NCBI GenBank assembly: GCA_003266105.1
Contig: MVAA01000072.1
Location: forward strand, 23,225-36,884
Reading direction: 5' to 3'
Length of the DNA: 13,660 nt
Source of the DNA: Methanosphaera sp. rholeuAM6
Lineage (GTDB): Archaea > Methanobacteriota > Methanobacteria > Methanobacteriales > Methanobacteriaceae
Within the stretch, counting starts at the first letter, position 1. Every line of letters starts with the position of its first letter. The notes below the pieces were generated by a model. The model searched no databases and had not been told where the DNA came from. It saw nothing but the letters and a program-made list of their open reading frames with translations. The position numbers and the translations under genes are program-made. This document shows, piece by piece, positions 6,861 to 13,660 of this stretch.

Positions 6861-7862
6861 GTGGATATAACGAGTGCTTATGAAGGTGAAACAATCCTCA
6901 TAACGGGTGGAGCCGGTTGTGTGGGAAGTAACCTTACAAGAAAACTGGCAGAATTTAATCCTAAGAAGATTATTATTTTAGATGACTTATCTTCGGCATA
7001 TGAATGGAACATCCCAAAAGAAAACTGTGTTGAATTTATTCAGGGAGACATATGCGATGATCAAGTTCTAAAATGGATTTTTAAAGAAAAACCCGATTAT
7101 GTTTTCCATTTGGCAGCTCATTTTGCAAACCAAAACTCTGTTGATAAGCCTGAAAAAGATTTGAAGGTAAACGGATTGGGTATTCTTAAAGTATTAGAAT
7201 ATGCACAGTTAGTAGGAGTTAAAAGATTTGTATATTCCAGCAGTGGCTGTGGAGTTTATGGTTTGGATTCTAAAATGCCTTTTGAAGAGCATGACATTAG
7301 TATAAGCTTACATACACCATACCAGGTTACAAAATTATTGGGTGAACTATATACCAACTATTACCACAATTTATATGATTTGCCAATTGTCAATGCCAGA
7401 TTCTTCAATGTATTTGGTCCCGGTGAAGTTCCGGGTAAATACAGAAATGTTATTCCAAACTTCATGTACTGGGCAATGAATGGACAGGCCCTGCCAATCA
7501 CTGGTAATGGAACGGAAACACGTGACTGGACATATGTTGATGATATTGTTCAAGGATTGACACGTATGGGTGCGGTTGATGAAGCAATAGGTGAATCAAT
7601 TAACCTGGGTTCCGGTAAGGACCATCAGGTTATTGACATGGCAAATAAGGTGAATGAACTTTGTGGAAATGAAGCTGGAATTGAATTTAAGGAACGAAGA
7701 AACTGGGATGCAAAGAATAAACTGTTATCCTCAATTGATAAAGCAAAAAGAATACTTGATTATAAACCTGAACATGAATTTGAAGAAGGTCTTGAAAATA
7801 CGCACGAATGGTTTGTAAATAACTGGGAAAATATTAAAAAAAGTGCAGAATTTAAATTTTAA
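6861..7862 (+). CDS. NAD-dependent sugar-nucleotide epimerase/dehydratase (extended SDR)
   Basis: Cytoplasmic extended short-chain dehydrogenase/reductase of the GalE/WbpP/RmlB group acting on a nucleotide sugar. With the GTG start it has 333 residues, the normal size. Visible are the NAD-binding motif TGGAGCVG (15-22), acidic LDDLS at the end of the second strand (40-44), HLAAH (83-87), the catalytic Ser region SSSGCGVYG (126-134) and the catalytic pair Y154/K158 in YQVTK. The later RFFNVFGPGE, TRDWTYVDD and NLGSGK motifs complete the family pattern. Without structure-level comparison I cannot tell 4-epimerase from dehydratase; an epimerase is my preference, and UDP-Gal supply for the mutase-like enzyme is a possible use (inference). 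It heads a run of four plus-strand genes, 29 bases before the first GT4 as annotated here. A longer version starting at TTG 6834 is unlikely, since it lies upstream of the predicted transcript start. Confidence 0.88.
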   Translation: MDITSAYEGETILITGGAGCVGSNLTRKLAEFNPKKIIILDDLSSAYEWNIPKENCVEFIQGDICDDQVLKWIFKEKPDYVFHLAAHFANQNSVDKPEKDLKVNGLGILKVLEYAQLVGVKRFVYSSSGCGVYGLDSKMPFEEHDISISLHTPYQVTKLLGELYTNYYHNLYDLPIVNARFFNVFGPGEVPGKYRNVIPNFMYWAMNGQALPITGNGTETRDWTYVDDIVQGLTRMGAVDEAIGESINLGSGKDHQVIDMANKVNELCGNEAGIEFKERRNWDAKNKLLSSIDKAKRILDYKPEHEFEEGLENTHEWFVNNWENIKKSAEFKF

Positions 7863-7881
7863 TAAATAACCCGTTTTAAAT

Positions 7882-7887
7882 GGTGAT
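7882..7887 (+). promoter_or_regulatory. GGTGAT ribosome binding site deciding an ATG start
   Basis: GGTGAT is complementary to the conserved archaeal 16S 3' end and sits 4 bases before ATG 7892. The alternative ATG at 7880 overlaps the motif itself and has no site of its own, so the protein should begin MRILVVQ. Similar GTGAT motifs precede the genes at 3914 and 9162. Confidence 0.7.
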
Positions 7888-7891
7888 TGAA

Positions 7892-9124
7892 ATGAGAATA
7901 CTTGTAGTACAAGAATCGGATTGGATTAAAAGGAATCCTCATCAGCAACATCATTTAATGGAATTATTGGGTCTAAGAGGACATCAGATTAGAGTTATTG
8001 ACTACGAAGTAGAATGGAAAATCAATGAAGAAGAAGACGAAATCAACAGATACAAATCTCCTAGAAAAGTTTTCAAAGAATATAAGAAAGTCTACAACAC
8101 TAATAATATAACAGTTATCCGGCCTCCACTAATAAAAATCCCTGTGATTAATTACTTTTCAGTAATATACTATCATAACCAAGAGATTAAACGACAGATT
8201 AAAGAATTTAATCCGGATATAATCGTGGCATTTGGAATATTAAATGCACATATTGCATCAAGAATTGCCAAAAAAGAGAATATTCCATTTGTATACTACT
8301 TTATTGATGTACTGCATCAGCTGATTCCGGAGAAATCATTTAGGGGTTTAGGTAAAAGAATTACGAAAAAAACTCTAAAGAATGCTTCCTATGTCCTTAC
8401 AATTAACCGTAGACTTAGTGAAACAGCTGTTGAATTAGGAGCAGATCCCCATAAAATGTCCATTATTGATGCTGGAATAAATCTAAAACAATTTAACTAT
8501 AAAAAGCATAGTGGTTTTAAAATTAGAAGGTACTATCGTATAAGTAGTAAAGACACTGTATTGTTCTTTATGGGATTCTTATATAATTTTGCAGGTCTTA
8601 AAGAATTAGCAATGGAATTAGGAAAAAACAAAGCCCAATATCCTAATATTAAATTGTTAATAACAGGTGATGGTGAAGCTTTTGAAACATTGAAAGCCAT
8701 ACAGAAGAAATTTAAAATGGAAGATCAGTTAATTCTTACTGGAAGACAGAAGTATAAAATTATGCCCGATTTGATTGGTGCCAGTGACATCTGTATTCTT
8801 CCTGCATATAAAGATGAAATTATTATGCAGGATATTGTTCCAATCAAGCTATACGAGTATATGGCTATGCAAAAGCCTGTTATTGCCACACGTCTTCCGG
8901 GATTGGTAGCTGAATTTGGAGAAAAAAATGGTATAATCTATATCAATAACCCGGAGGAAGTATTGGAAGTAGTACATGAAAAACTAAACAATAAACGGGA
9001 CATTGAAGAAATTGGTCTTGCAGGTTACAATTTTGTTAAAGAAAACGATTGGAGAACACTGACCATCCGATTTGAAAGTATTCTGGAAAATTTGATTCTG
9101 GATGTATTGCTAAAAGATATTTAA
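7892..9124 (+). CDS. GT4-family glycosyltransferase (GT-B fold)
   Basis: A 410-residue GT-B glycosyltransferase of family 4, retaining type, predicted to work at the inner face of the membrane. The N-terminal domain starts MRILVVQESDW and carries HQQHHLMELLGLRGHQI, the glycine-rich acceptor-side entry. The C-terminal Rossmann half includes FFMGFLYNFAGLKEL (about 225-240), LLITGDGEAF and the donor-binding block IVPIKLYEYMAMQKPVIAT (about 315-333). In the latter the usual E-x7-E pair reads D314 and E322, a variant common in the PIKLYEYMA subgroup related to WbuB-like GT4 enzymes. No signal peptide or clear membrane span is seen. The start was chosen at ATG 7892 because of the GGTGAT site. It follows the epimerase closely and precedes a second GT4 by 37 bases containing a T-run. 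Sugar specificity cannot be read from the sequence. Confidence 0.87.
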   Translation: MRILVVQESDWIKRNPHQQHHLMELLGLRGHQIRVIDYEVEWKINEEEDEINRYKSPRKVFKEYKKVYNTNNITVIRPPLIKIPVINYFSVIYYHNQEIKRQIKEFNPDIIVAFGILNAHIASRIAKKENIPFVYYFIDVLHQLIPEKSFRGLGKRITKKTLKNASYVLTINRRLSETAVELGADPHKMSIIDAGINLKQFNYKKHSGFKIRRYYRISSKDTVLFFMGFLYNFAGLKELAMELGKNKAQYPNIKLLITGDGEAFETLKAIQKKFKMEDQLILTGRQKYKIMPDLIGASDICILPAYKDEIIMQDIVPIKLYEYMAMQKPVIATRLPGLVAEFGEKNGIIYINNPEEVLEVVHEKLNNKRDIEEIGLAGYNFVKENDWRTLTIRFESILENLILDVLLKDI

Positions 9125-9137
9125 CAATATCTTATTA

Positions 9138-9150
9138 TTTTTGTTTTTTT
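9138..9150 (+). terminator. T-run between two GT4 genes, possible attenuating terminator
   Basis: TTTTT, one G, then TTTTTTT lie in the 37-base gap between two glycosyltransferase genes, only 11 bases before the next ATG. There is no room for a promoter after it, so full termination would silence the downstream genes; partial termination that lowers downstream expression is the most that can be inferred. Confidence 0.3.
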
Positions 9151-9161
9151 AAGTGATTTAA

Positions 9162-10301
9162 ATGAATATATTACAAGTAATTCCTTATTTTGCATTTACT
9201 AGAGGTGGTGATGTGAATGTATGCTATAACCTTTGCAAACAATTCACTAAAATGGGACATGACGTTACCATATTAACCACTACCTTTGATTATAATAAGG
9301 AAGATACTGATTTTATTGAAAATTTGACAATGGTTCCTATCGAATATAAGTTTAATTTATCCTTATTCATTTATTCACCTAAGATGAACGAATGGCTTGA
9401 TAAAAATATTGAAAACTATGATATTATTCATTTGCATGAGCTTAGGTCATATCAGAATAATGTTGTTGTCAGATATGCTAAAAAATATGGTGTTCCATAC
9501 ATATTGCAACCTCATGCATCCACTCCAAAACACATCAGTAAGTCATTTATGAAGAACATTTATGATTTTGTTTACGGTAACGATATTATGAAAAATGCAA
9601 CAACCACCATTGCCGTATCCGAAGAAGAAGCCTATTATGACCGTTTAATGAATGCCAAAGATGTTCAGGTTATTTACAATGGAATGGATCTTGAAATGTT
9701 TGATAAGCTCCCAGAAAAAGGAAAGTTTAAAGATAAATATGGCATTAAATCACCATATATACTGTATCTTGGCAGATTAGATAAATTGAAAGGAATTAAT
9801 TATATAATTGAAGCATTCAGTCAATTACTTGAAGAATATGATGATTACAAACTTGTTATAGCGGGAAAAATTACCGATTATAAAAATGAGTTAGATAATA
9901 TCATCAAATCAAACAATCTGGAGGATAAAGTAATATTTACCGGATTTGTTAAAGAAGAAGATAAAATCAGCATATACCGTGATGCTGAGCTGTTTGTTAA
10001 TCCTGTAAAATATATGGGCGGCGTTTCAATAACCGTTTTTGAAGCTTTACTATCAGGTACGCCAGTGATTGTAACAGCCGAATCGGGTGAAATTGTTGAA
10101 AAGATTGATGCTGGAACGATTGTAGAATATGGTGATGTCAAATCCCTTAGAGACGAGATGATAAATTCCCTTAACGACAAGGAAATGACTGATAAACAAA
10201 TCAGTAATGGTCAAAAATATATTAGAGAAAACCTGGATTGGACTGTTGTATCTAAAAGAATTCTTGATATATATGACAATGCCTTAACGGAGGATGTGTG
10301 A
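9162..10301 (+). CDS. GT4-family glycosyltransferase (GT-B fold)
   Basis: A 379-residue GT4 enzyme. MNILQVIPYF followed by RGGDVNVCYNLCKQF (14-28) is the classic N-terminal start with its glycine pair; YDIIHLHEL (86-94) and ILQPHAS (114-120) continue the acceptor domain. The donor half begins with IYNGMDLEMF (171-180) and LYLGRLDKLKGI (201-212), where R205 and K210 should bind the nucleotide phosphates. The signature E-x7-E is incomplete: E294 is present in VFEALLSGTPVI, but the first position is G286 (KYMGGVSI). That change occurs in other GT4 proteins and need not mean inactivity. AGTGAT 4 bases before the ATG is the ribosome site. Its stop codon overlaps or nearly touches the next gene, so translation is probably coupled. 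Family is clear; sugar and linkage unknown. Confidence 0.88.
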   Translation: MNILQVIPYFAFTRGGDVNVCYNLCKQFTKMGHDVTILTTTFDYNKEDTDFIENLTMVPIEYKFNLSLFIYSPKMNEWLDKNIENYDIIHLHELRSYQNNVVVRYAKKYGVPYILQPHASTPKHISKSFMKNIYDFVYGNDIMKNATTTIAVSEEEAYYDRLMNAKDVQVIYNGMDLEMFDKLPEKGKFKDKYGIKSPYILYLGRLDKLKGINYIIEAFSQLLEEYDDYKLVIAGKITDYKNELDNIIKSNNLEDKVIFTGFVKEEDKISIYRDAELFVNPVKYMGGVSITVFEALLSGTPVIVTAESGEIVEKIDAGTIVEYGDVKSLRDEMINSLNDKEMTDKQISNGQKYIRENLDWTVVSKRILDIYDNALTEDV

Positions 10302-10303
10302 TT

Positions 10304-11494
10304 ATGAGCAATATCCTTTTAATATGCCATGACATTCCTTCAATGACTGTTGGTGCAACTTTACCCATCTATCATTTAATCAAGCATCTCGGAAAAAAGC
10401 ATGACATTCATTTAATCTGTTTTGATTCAAAAAGATATTCTGCTGATGAAATAAAAAATGAGCTGAAGGAGATAACTACACTGGATATTCCAGAATATAA
10501 AGATTTATCCGGTCAATTCAGGTATACTTTCAAAAACATGATTTCAATTGATAACTTGCATTCCAGAAGTTTACTTAATTATTATTATCGTCAGGACATG
10601 AGCAAATTAATACAAAACAGTGTTACTGATGATGTCGATGTTATTATAACGGATATGCCTATGGCTTTTTACGTTAAAAACGTTGACAGGGCTAAAATAG
10701 TTTATGCTTTCGATGCTGTTAGTGACTATAACTATAGAATGTACAAAAAAAGCAGTAACATTACGTCGCAATTATACTGGTATTTGAATTACTGGAAGAT
10801 TCATAGGTATGAACAAGTTTATAATTCATTCAATTACTGTATTCTTGTAAACGAGAAAGATAAACAACTTCTAGAAAAGGATATTAAAATTCCTCTTGCC
10901 GTTATCCCCAATGGTGTTGATACCGATCATTTCATAAACAATAGTGTTGAAGAAGAAGTTAAATTGGTCTTTTTGGGAGATATGAGTACTCCTCCCAACA
11001 ATGATGCTGTCAAATACTTTGTTGATAACATTTATCCTGATGTTTTGAAAGAGATGAATATCCCATTTTATATTGTTGGCAGAAATCCTTCACCCTATAT
11101 ATGTAACTTAAATGATGATGACAACATTAATGTAACGGGATGTGTCGATGATGTAAGGGAGTACCTAACTCGTGGATGCATTTTTATCACCCCCATGATT
11201 TCAGGAACAGGCATAAAAAACAAAATACTTGAAGCTATGAGCATGCAATTGCCTGTAATATCAACCAGTATTGGCATAAGTGGTATAAATGCAGAAGATT
11301 CTGTTAACTATCTATTATCAGATTCCAGTGAAGATTTTAAAAACAATATACTGTTATTGGCAAAAAATTCCGATTTAAGAGAAACAATTGGAAATAATGC
11401 CAGATTATTTGTTGAAAATAATTATTCATGGAAAACATCTATGGAAAATGTTGATAAAATAATTCATGAAATTACCCCTGAAATATTTATTTGA
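10304..11494 (+). CDS. GT4-family glycosyltransferase, Stp-like subgroup
   Basis: A GT-B glycosyltransferase of about 396 residues that belongs to a different GT4 branch from its neighbours. The N-terminus MSNILLICHDIPSM is followed by a long acceptor domain; the donor half contains VIPNGVDTDHF, LVFLGDMSTPPNNDAVKYF, FYIVGRNPSP, VTGCVDDVREYL and GTGIKNKILEAMSMQLPVIST. This PNN-A-xxF, VGxxP, VTGxVxD order is typical of the sugar transferases annotated as Stp1/Stp2-like in exopolysaccharide loci (recalled, not searched). GGAGG at 10289-10293 lies inside the end of the previous gene. Two starts compete: GTG 10298, which would overlap the previous stop by 4 bases, and ATG 10304, used here because GTGAT also precedes it. 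The difference is two residues. It ends the epimerase-GT4 run; a new promoter follows. Confidence 0.85.
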   Translation: MSNILLICHDIPSMTVGATLPIYHLIKHLGKKHDIHLICFDSKRYSADEIKNELKEITTLDIPEYKDLSGQFRYTFKNMISIDNLHSRSLLNYYYRQDMSKLIQNSVTDDVDVIITDMPMAFYVKNVDRAKIVYAFDAVSDYNYRMYKKSSNITSQLYWYLNYWKIHRYEQVYNSFNYCILVNEKDKQLLEKDIKIPLAVIPNGVDTDHFINNSVEEEVKLVFLGDMSTPPNNDAVKYFVDNIYPDVLKEMNIPFYIVGRNPSPYICNLNDDDNINVTGCVDDVREYLTRGCIFITPMISGTGIKNKILEAMSMQLPVISTSIGISGINAEDSVNYLLSDSSEDFKNNILLLAKNSDLRETIGNNARLFVENNYSWKTSMENVDKIIHEITPEIFI

Positions 11495-11509
11495 ATAAAT
11501 ATAAATGTA

Positions 11510-11517
11510 TTATATAA
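11510..11517 (+). promoter_or_regulatory. TATA box for the DPMS-like GT2 gene
   Basis: TTATATAA within a TATTATATAATA stretch lies in the 74-base gap after the Stp-like GT4. A start about 25 bases downstream (near 11539) would leave a leader of about 30 bases before ATG 11569. The ribosome site there is weak (AAGGTTTG). This suggests that the last two glycosyltransferase genes can be transcribed separately from the preceding run. Confidence 0.5.
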
Positions 11518-11568
11518 TAAAAGAAATAGTGTGTTAAAGTAATAATAAATTATAAGGTTTGTTGAAAT

Positions 11569-12258
11569 ATGAAAGTTTCATTTGTTATTCCGGCGTTAAA
11601 CGAAGAGGGAATTGTAGGAAAAACCATTAAAAGTATTCCAGTTGATGAAATTAAAGAAGCCGGCTATGAAGTAGAAATTGTGGTGATAAACAACAATTCT
11701 ACAGACAATACTGAACAGGAAGCACGTGATGCTGGAGCTACTGTATTTTTAGAAACCAATCGTGGCTACGGAAATGCGTATCAACGTGGTTTTAAGGAAG
11801 CTACCGGTGATATCTATGTTATGGGAGATGCTGACGGCACTTATCCTCTGGAACAGTCAATGGATTTCATCAACATCATAGTTGATGACGGCTGTGACTT
11901 TGTTATCGGTTCAAGATTTGATGGAACCATTGAAAAGGGAGCTATGCCTGCCCTTCACCAGTACATTGGTAATCCGATGTTAACCATGATGTTAAACCTG
12001 TTTTTCCATTCAAGTTATTCTGACACACACTGTGGTATGAGAGCATTTACCAAAGAAGCCTATGAAAAAATGGAACTTACCGCCCCAGGTATGGAATATG
12101 CAATAGAAATGGTTATTGAAGCTTCAGAAAAAGATCTGATAATTAAGGAAGTTCCCATCAATTACAGAAAAAGGGGTGGCGGGGAAGCTAAGCTAAGCTC
12201 ATTTGATGATGGGTGGAGACATGTCAAATACATGTTAACACGTAAGTTCGGTAAATAA
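11569..12258 (+). CDS. GT2 glycosyltransferase, dolichyl-phosphate-mannose synthase-like
   Basis: A 229-residue GT-A enzyme similar to the catalytic domain of dolichyl-phosphate mannose/glucose synthases, which load a single sugar from GDP-Man or UDP-Glc onto a polyprenyl phosphate. Seen are [10 protein letters not shown] (4-13), [11 protein letters not shown] (38-48), [12 protein letters not shown] (64-75), the metal-binding D87-A88-D89 in [26 protein letters not shown] and [20 protein letters not shown]. The protein stops after the catalytic domain; the C-terminal membrane helices found in GtrB-type members are absent, so it resembles the short DPM1-like class. It has its own TATA box and precedes the last GT4 by 42 bases. 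It could supply a lipid-linked monosaccharide for sugars added after flipping, or act directly in lipid-linked glycan assembly (inference). The subfamily is well supported; donor unknown. Confidence 0.88.
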   Translation: MKVSFVIPALNEEGIVGKTIKSIPVDEIKEAGYEVEIVVINNNSTDNTEQEARDAGATVFLETNRGYGNAYQRGFKEATGDIYVMGDADGTYPLEQSMDFINIIVDDGCDFVIGSRFDGTIEKGAMPALHQYIGNPMLTMMLNLFFHSSYSDTHCGMRAFTKEAYEKMELTAPGMEYAIEMVIEASEKDLIIKEVPINYRKRGGGEAKLSSFDDGWRHVKYMLTRKFGK

Positions 12259-12300
12259 CCTTCAATAACACACATTCACTTTTTTATGGAGATTTTTTAA

Positions 12301-13446
12301 ATGAAAATAGCATTCATCTATGATACTGCATTTCCCTGGGTAACTGGTGGAGCAGAACGTAGAATATATGAAATAGGTACCCGTCTATCAAATATGGGAC
12401 ATGACGTTCATATATTCTCATTAGGTTACTGGATGAATACTAAAAAATACGCCTCACAGGAAAGCATCCAGCATGATGGAATTACCTATCATAGTGTTGG
12501 AAAACCTATGGATTTATACACTGAAAATAATACCCGTTCAATCAGGGAAGCATTATATTTTGCCAGATGCATATTAACAAATGTCAGGCTAGATGATTTT
12601 GACATTGTGGATTGTCAGGGCTTTCCATACTTTTCATGTTATACAAGTAAAATAAAATGTAAAAGTAATCTTGTTATCACGTTACACGAAGTTTGGAATG
12701 ATTACTGGTATGAATACCTTGGAAAACTTGGATTTTTTGGAAAAACGATTGAAAAAGGAATATTTTATCTAACAAAGAATGTTATATGCGTATCCCAATT
12801 AACATTTGAGAACATGATAAAAAATAAGTGTCCCAGTAATTCTACAATTATTGCCAATGGGGTGAACACTTCTGAAATAACATATATTAATCCATCAGAG
12901 GATTATAAGGATGTTGTATTTGCAGGTCGTTTAATTCCTGAAAAACATGTGGATTTAATTATTAATGCCATTTCTAAAGTTAAAAAGATTCATCCTCATG
13001 TTAAATGTAAAATTATTGGAAATGGTCCTTCTGAAACATGTCTTAAAGAATTAACAAACAGTCTTGATTTGGAAGAGAACGTTATTTTTGAAGGATTCTA
13101 TGATAATCATGAAGCTCTTTACAGTACAATAAAAAGTTCAAGTACGTTAGTTTTACCTTCAAAACGTGAGGGCTTTGGAATTATTGTTATAGAAGCTAAT
13201 GCATGTGGTGTTCCCGTGATAACTTTAAACGATCCTATGAATGCCGCCAAGGATCTGATTGATAATGATAATGGTTGGTTAATTAATGACAGCAGCGATG
13301 AATTGGCGAGCATTATTGTTCAAATTATTGAGAAAGGTATTAGTAGTGAACGTAGAAATCTATGCAGACAATATGCAAAAAATTATGACTGGGATCATAT
13401 AACCTCCTTAACTGAGAAGTACTATGAAGATATTCTCAGAGAATGA
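12301..13446 (+). CDS. GT4-family glycosyltransferase (canonical E-x7-E)
   Basis: A 381-residue GT4 enzyme with all signature features. MKIAFIYDTAFPWVTGGAER (1-20) is the standard start with the glycine pair at 16-17; FDIVDCQGFP (100-109) and VITLHEVWNDYW (125-136) form the acceptor side. In the donor half, IIANGVNTS, VVFAGRLIPEKHVDLI (R210 and K215 for the phosphates) and REGFGIIVIEANACGVPVI carry a complete E290-x7-E298 pair. No signal peptide or membrane span is visible, so it works from the cytoplasmic face. GGAGAT at 12288-12293 with 7 bases from GGAG to ATG is a strong ribosome site. It is the last gene of the glycan locus as seen here, followed immediately by an oligo-T terminator. Specificity is unknown. 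Confidence 0.9.
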   Translation: MKIAFIYDTAFPWVTGGAERRIYEIGTRLSNMGHDVHIFSLGYWMNTKKYASQESIQHDGITYHSVGKPMDLYTENNTRSIREALYFARCILTNVRLDDFDIVDCQGFPYFSCYTSKIKCKSNLVITLHEVWNDYWYEYLGKLGFFGKTIEKGIFYLTKNVICVSQLTFENMIKNKCPSNSTIIANGVNTSEITYINPSEDYKDVVFAGRLIPEKHVDLIINAISKVKKIHPHVKCKIIGNGPSETCLKELTNSLDLEENVIFEGFYDNHEALYSTIKSSSTLVLPSKREGFGIIVIEANACGVPVITLNDPMNAAKDLIDNDNGWLINDSSDELASIIVQIIEKGISSERRNLCRQYAKNYDWDHITSLTEKYYEDILRE

Positions 13447-13456
13447 TTCTTTTTTT
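13447..13456 (+). terminator. Oligo-T terminator at end of glycan locus
   Basis: TTCTTTTTTT starts directly after the stop codon of the last GT4. A T-tract of this kind is a typical archaeal intrinsic terminator. The bases after it turn A-rich with no further coding until 13605, which supports a transcript end here. Confidence 0.55.
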
Positions 13457-13555
13457 GAAAACAAAGAAAATAAAACATCAAAATAATAGATAAAACAGAC
13501 AACTACTTAAAAATAAGAATTTAAAAAGTTCTTTAAACATTTAATCAAAAATAAT

Positions 13556-13589
13556 TATTGAATAAGAAATTAAGTATTCTTATTCAATA
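13556..13589. repeat. 13-bp perfect inverted repeat with 8-base loop
   Basis: The arms TATTGAATAAGAA (13556-13568) and TTCTTATTCAATA (13577-13589) are exact reverse complements, separated by ATTAAGTA. The repeat ends 5 bases before the GGTG ribosome site (13595) of the gene at 13605. As DNA it could be an operator for a dimeric regulator; as RNA it would form a stem just ahead of the ribosome site. No T-run follows, so it does not look like a terminator. Confidence 0.75.
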
Positions 13590-13604
13590 TATCTGGTGGG
13601 GAGT

Positions 13605-13660
13605 ATGTTTACAGCTTGTCTTAAGCGAATGTTAATGTTGTTTTTGTTCCTGTGTATGCG
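13605..13660 (+). CDS. N-terminus of a probable secreted or membrane protein, cut by window edge
   Basis: An open frame from ATG 13605 runs to the window end, giving 18 codons. The encoded start has a basic pair (K7, R8) followed by an unbroken hydrophobic stretch (MLMLFLFLCM), which looks like a signal peptide or first membrane helix. GGTG at 13595-13598, 6 bases upstream of the ATG, matches the ribosome site register of the other genes in this window and supports the start; a second ATG in frame at 13629 is less well placed. The 158 bases upstream hold the terminator of the glycan locus and the inverted repeat. Too little is visible to assign a family; large adhesin-like surface proteins are common in these methanogens, but this is only a guess. 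Confidence 0.5.
   Translation, partial: MFTACLKRMLMLFLFLCM

Noticed and set aside
9162..10301. The GT4 gene as a catalytically dead pseudogene because the first Glu of E-x7-E is Gly286
   Set aside because: The frame is intact, phosphate-binding residues are present and this position varies in active GT4 enzymes.
1..13660. CRISPR arrays, insertion sequences, phage genes or defence systems
   Set aside because: No regularly spaced repeats, terminal inverted repeats, transposase or integrase motifs were found; every sizeable gene has a glycan-related or regulatory family assignment.

Overview
The window looks like chromosomal DNA of a low-GC methanogenic archaeon, most probably order Methanobacteriales (Methanobrevibacter or Methanosphaera type). 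This rests on AT-rich spacers with archaeal TATA boxes, on ribosome binding sites of the GGAG / GGTGAT type matching the archaeal 16S 3' end, and on an ArsR-type regulator fused to a V4R domain, an architecture typical of methanogens. Genus-level assignment is inference.

Almost the whole window is a surface-glycan biosynthesis locus. Positions 1-4618 (+) hold a Wzx-type flippase cut by the left edge, a divergent UDP-galactopyranose mutase (Glf-like), a second flippase and a small GT2-type glycosyltransferase. Positions 4605-5360 (-) encode the ArsR/V4R regulator, which converges on and overlaps the GT2 gene and diverges from a LicD-family gene (5579-6595, +) across a 218-bp AT-rich double promoter. 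After a spacer with T-runs and a consensus TATA box comes a tightly packed run (6861-11494, +): an extended-SDR sugar-nucleotide epimerase/dehydratase and three different GT4 glycosyltransferases. A separate promoter then precedes a dolichol-phosphate-mannose-synthase-like GT2 (11569-12258) and a fourth canonical GT4 (12301-13446). The cluster ends at an oligo-T terminator. A 13-bp perfect inverted repeat follows, then the first 18 codons of a gene with a signal-peptide-like start that runs off the right edge.

A plausible working model (inference): the epimerase and the mutase-like enzyme make activated sugars; the GT4 and GT2 enzymes build a lipid-linked oligosaccharide on the cytoplasmic face; LicD may add a phospho-substituent; one or both flippases move the product outward. 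No initiating phosphoglycosyltransferase, Wzy polymerase, ligase or oligosaccharyltransferase is present here, so the locus must continue to the left or rely on genes elsewhere. I found no tRNA, rRNA, CRISPR array or insertion sequence. The points most worth a second look are the altered active-site positions of the Glf-like enzyme, the two flippases around it, the regulator inside the locus, and the palindrome before the last gene.
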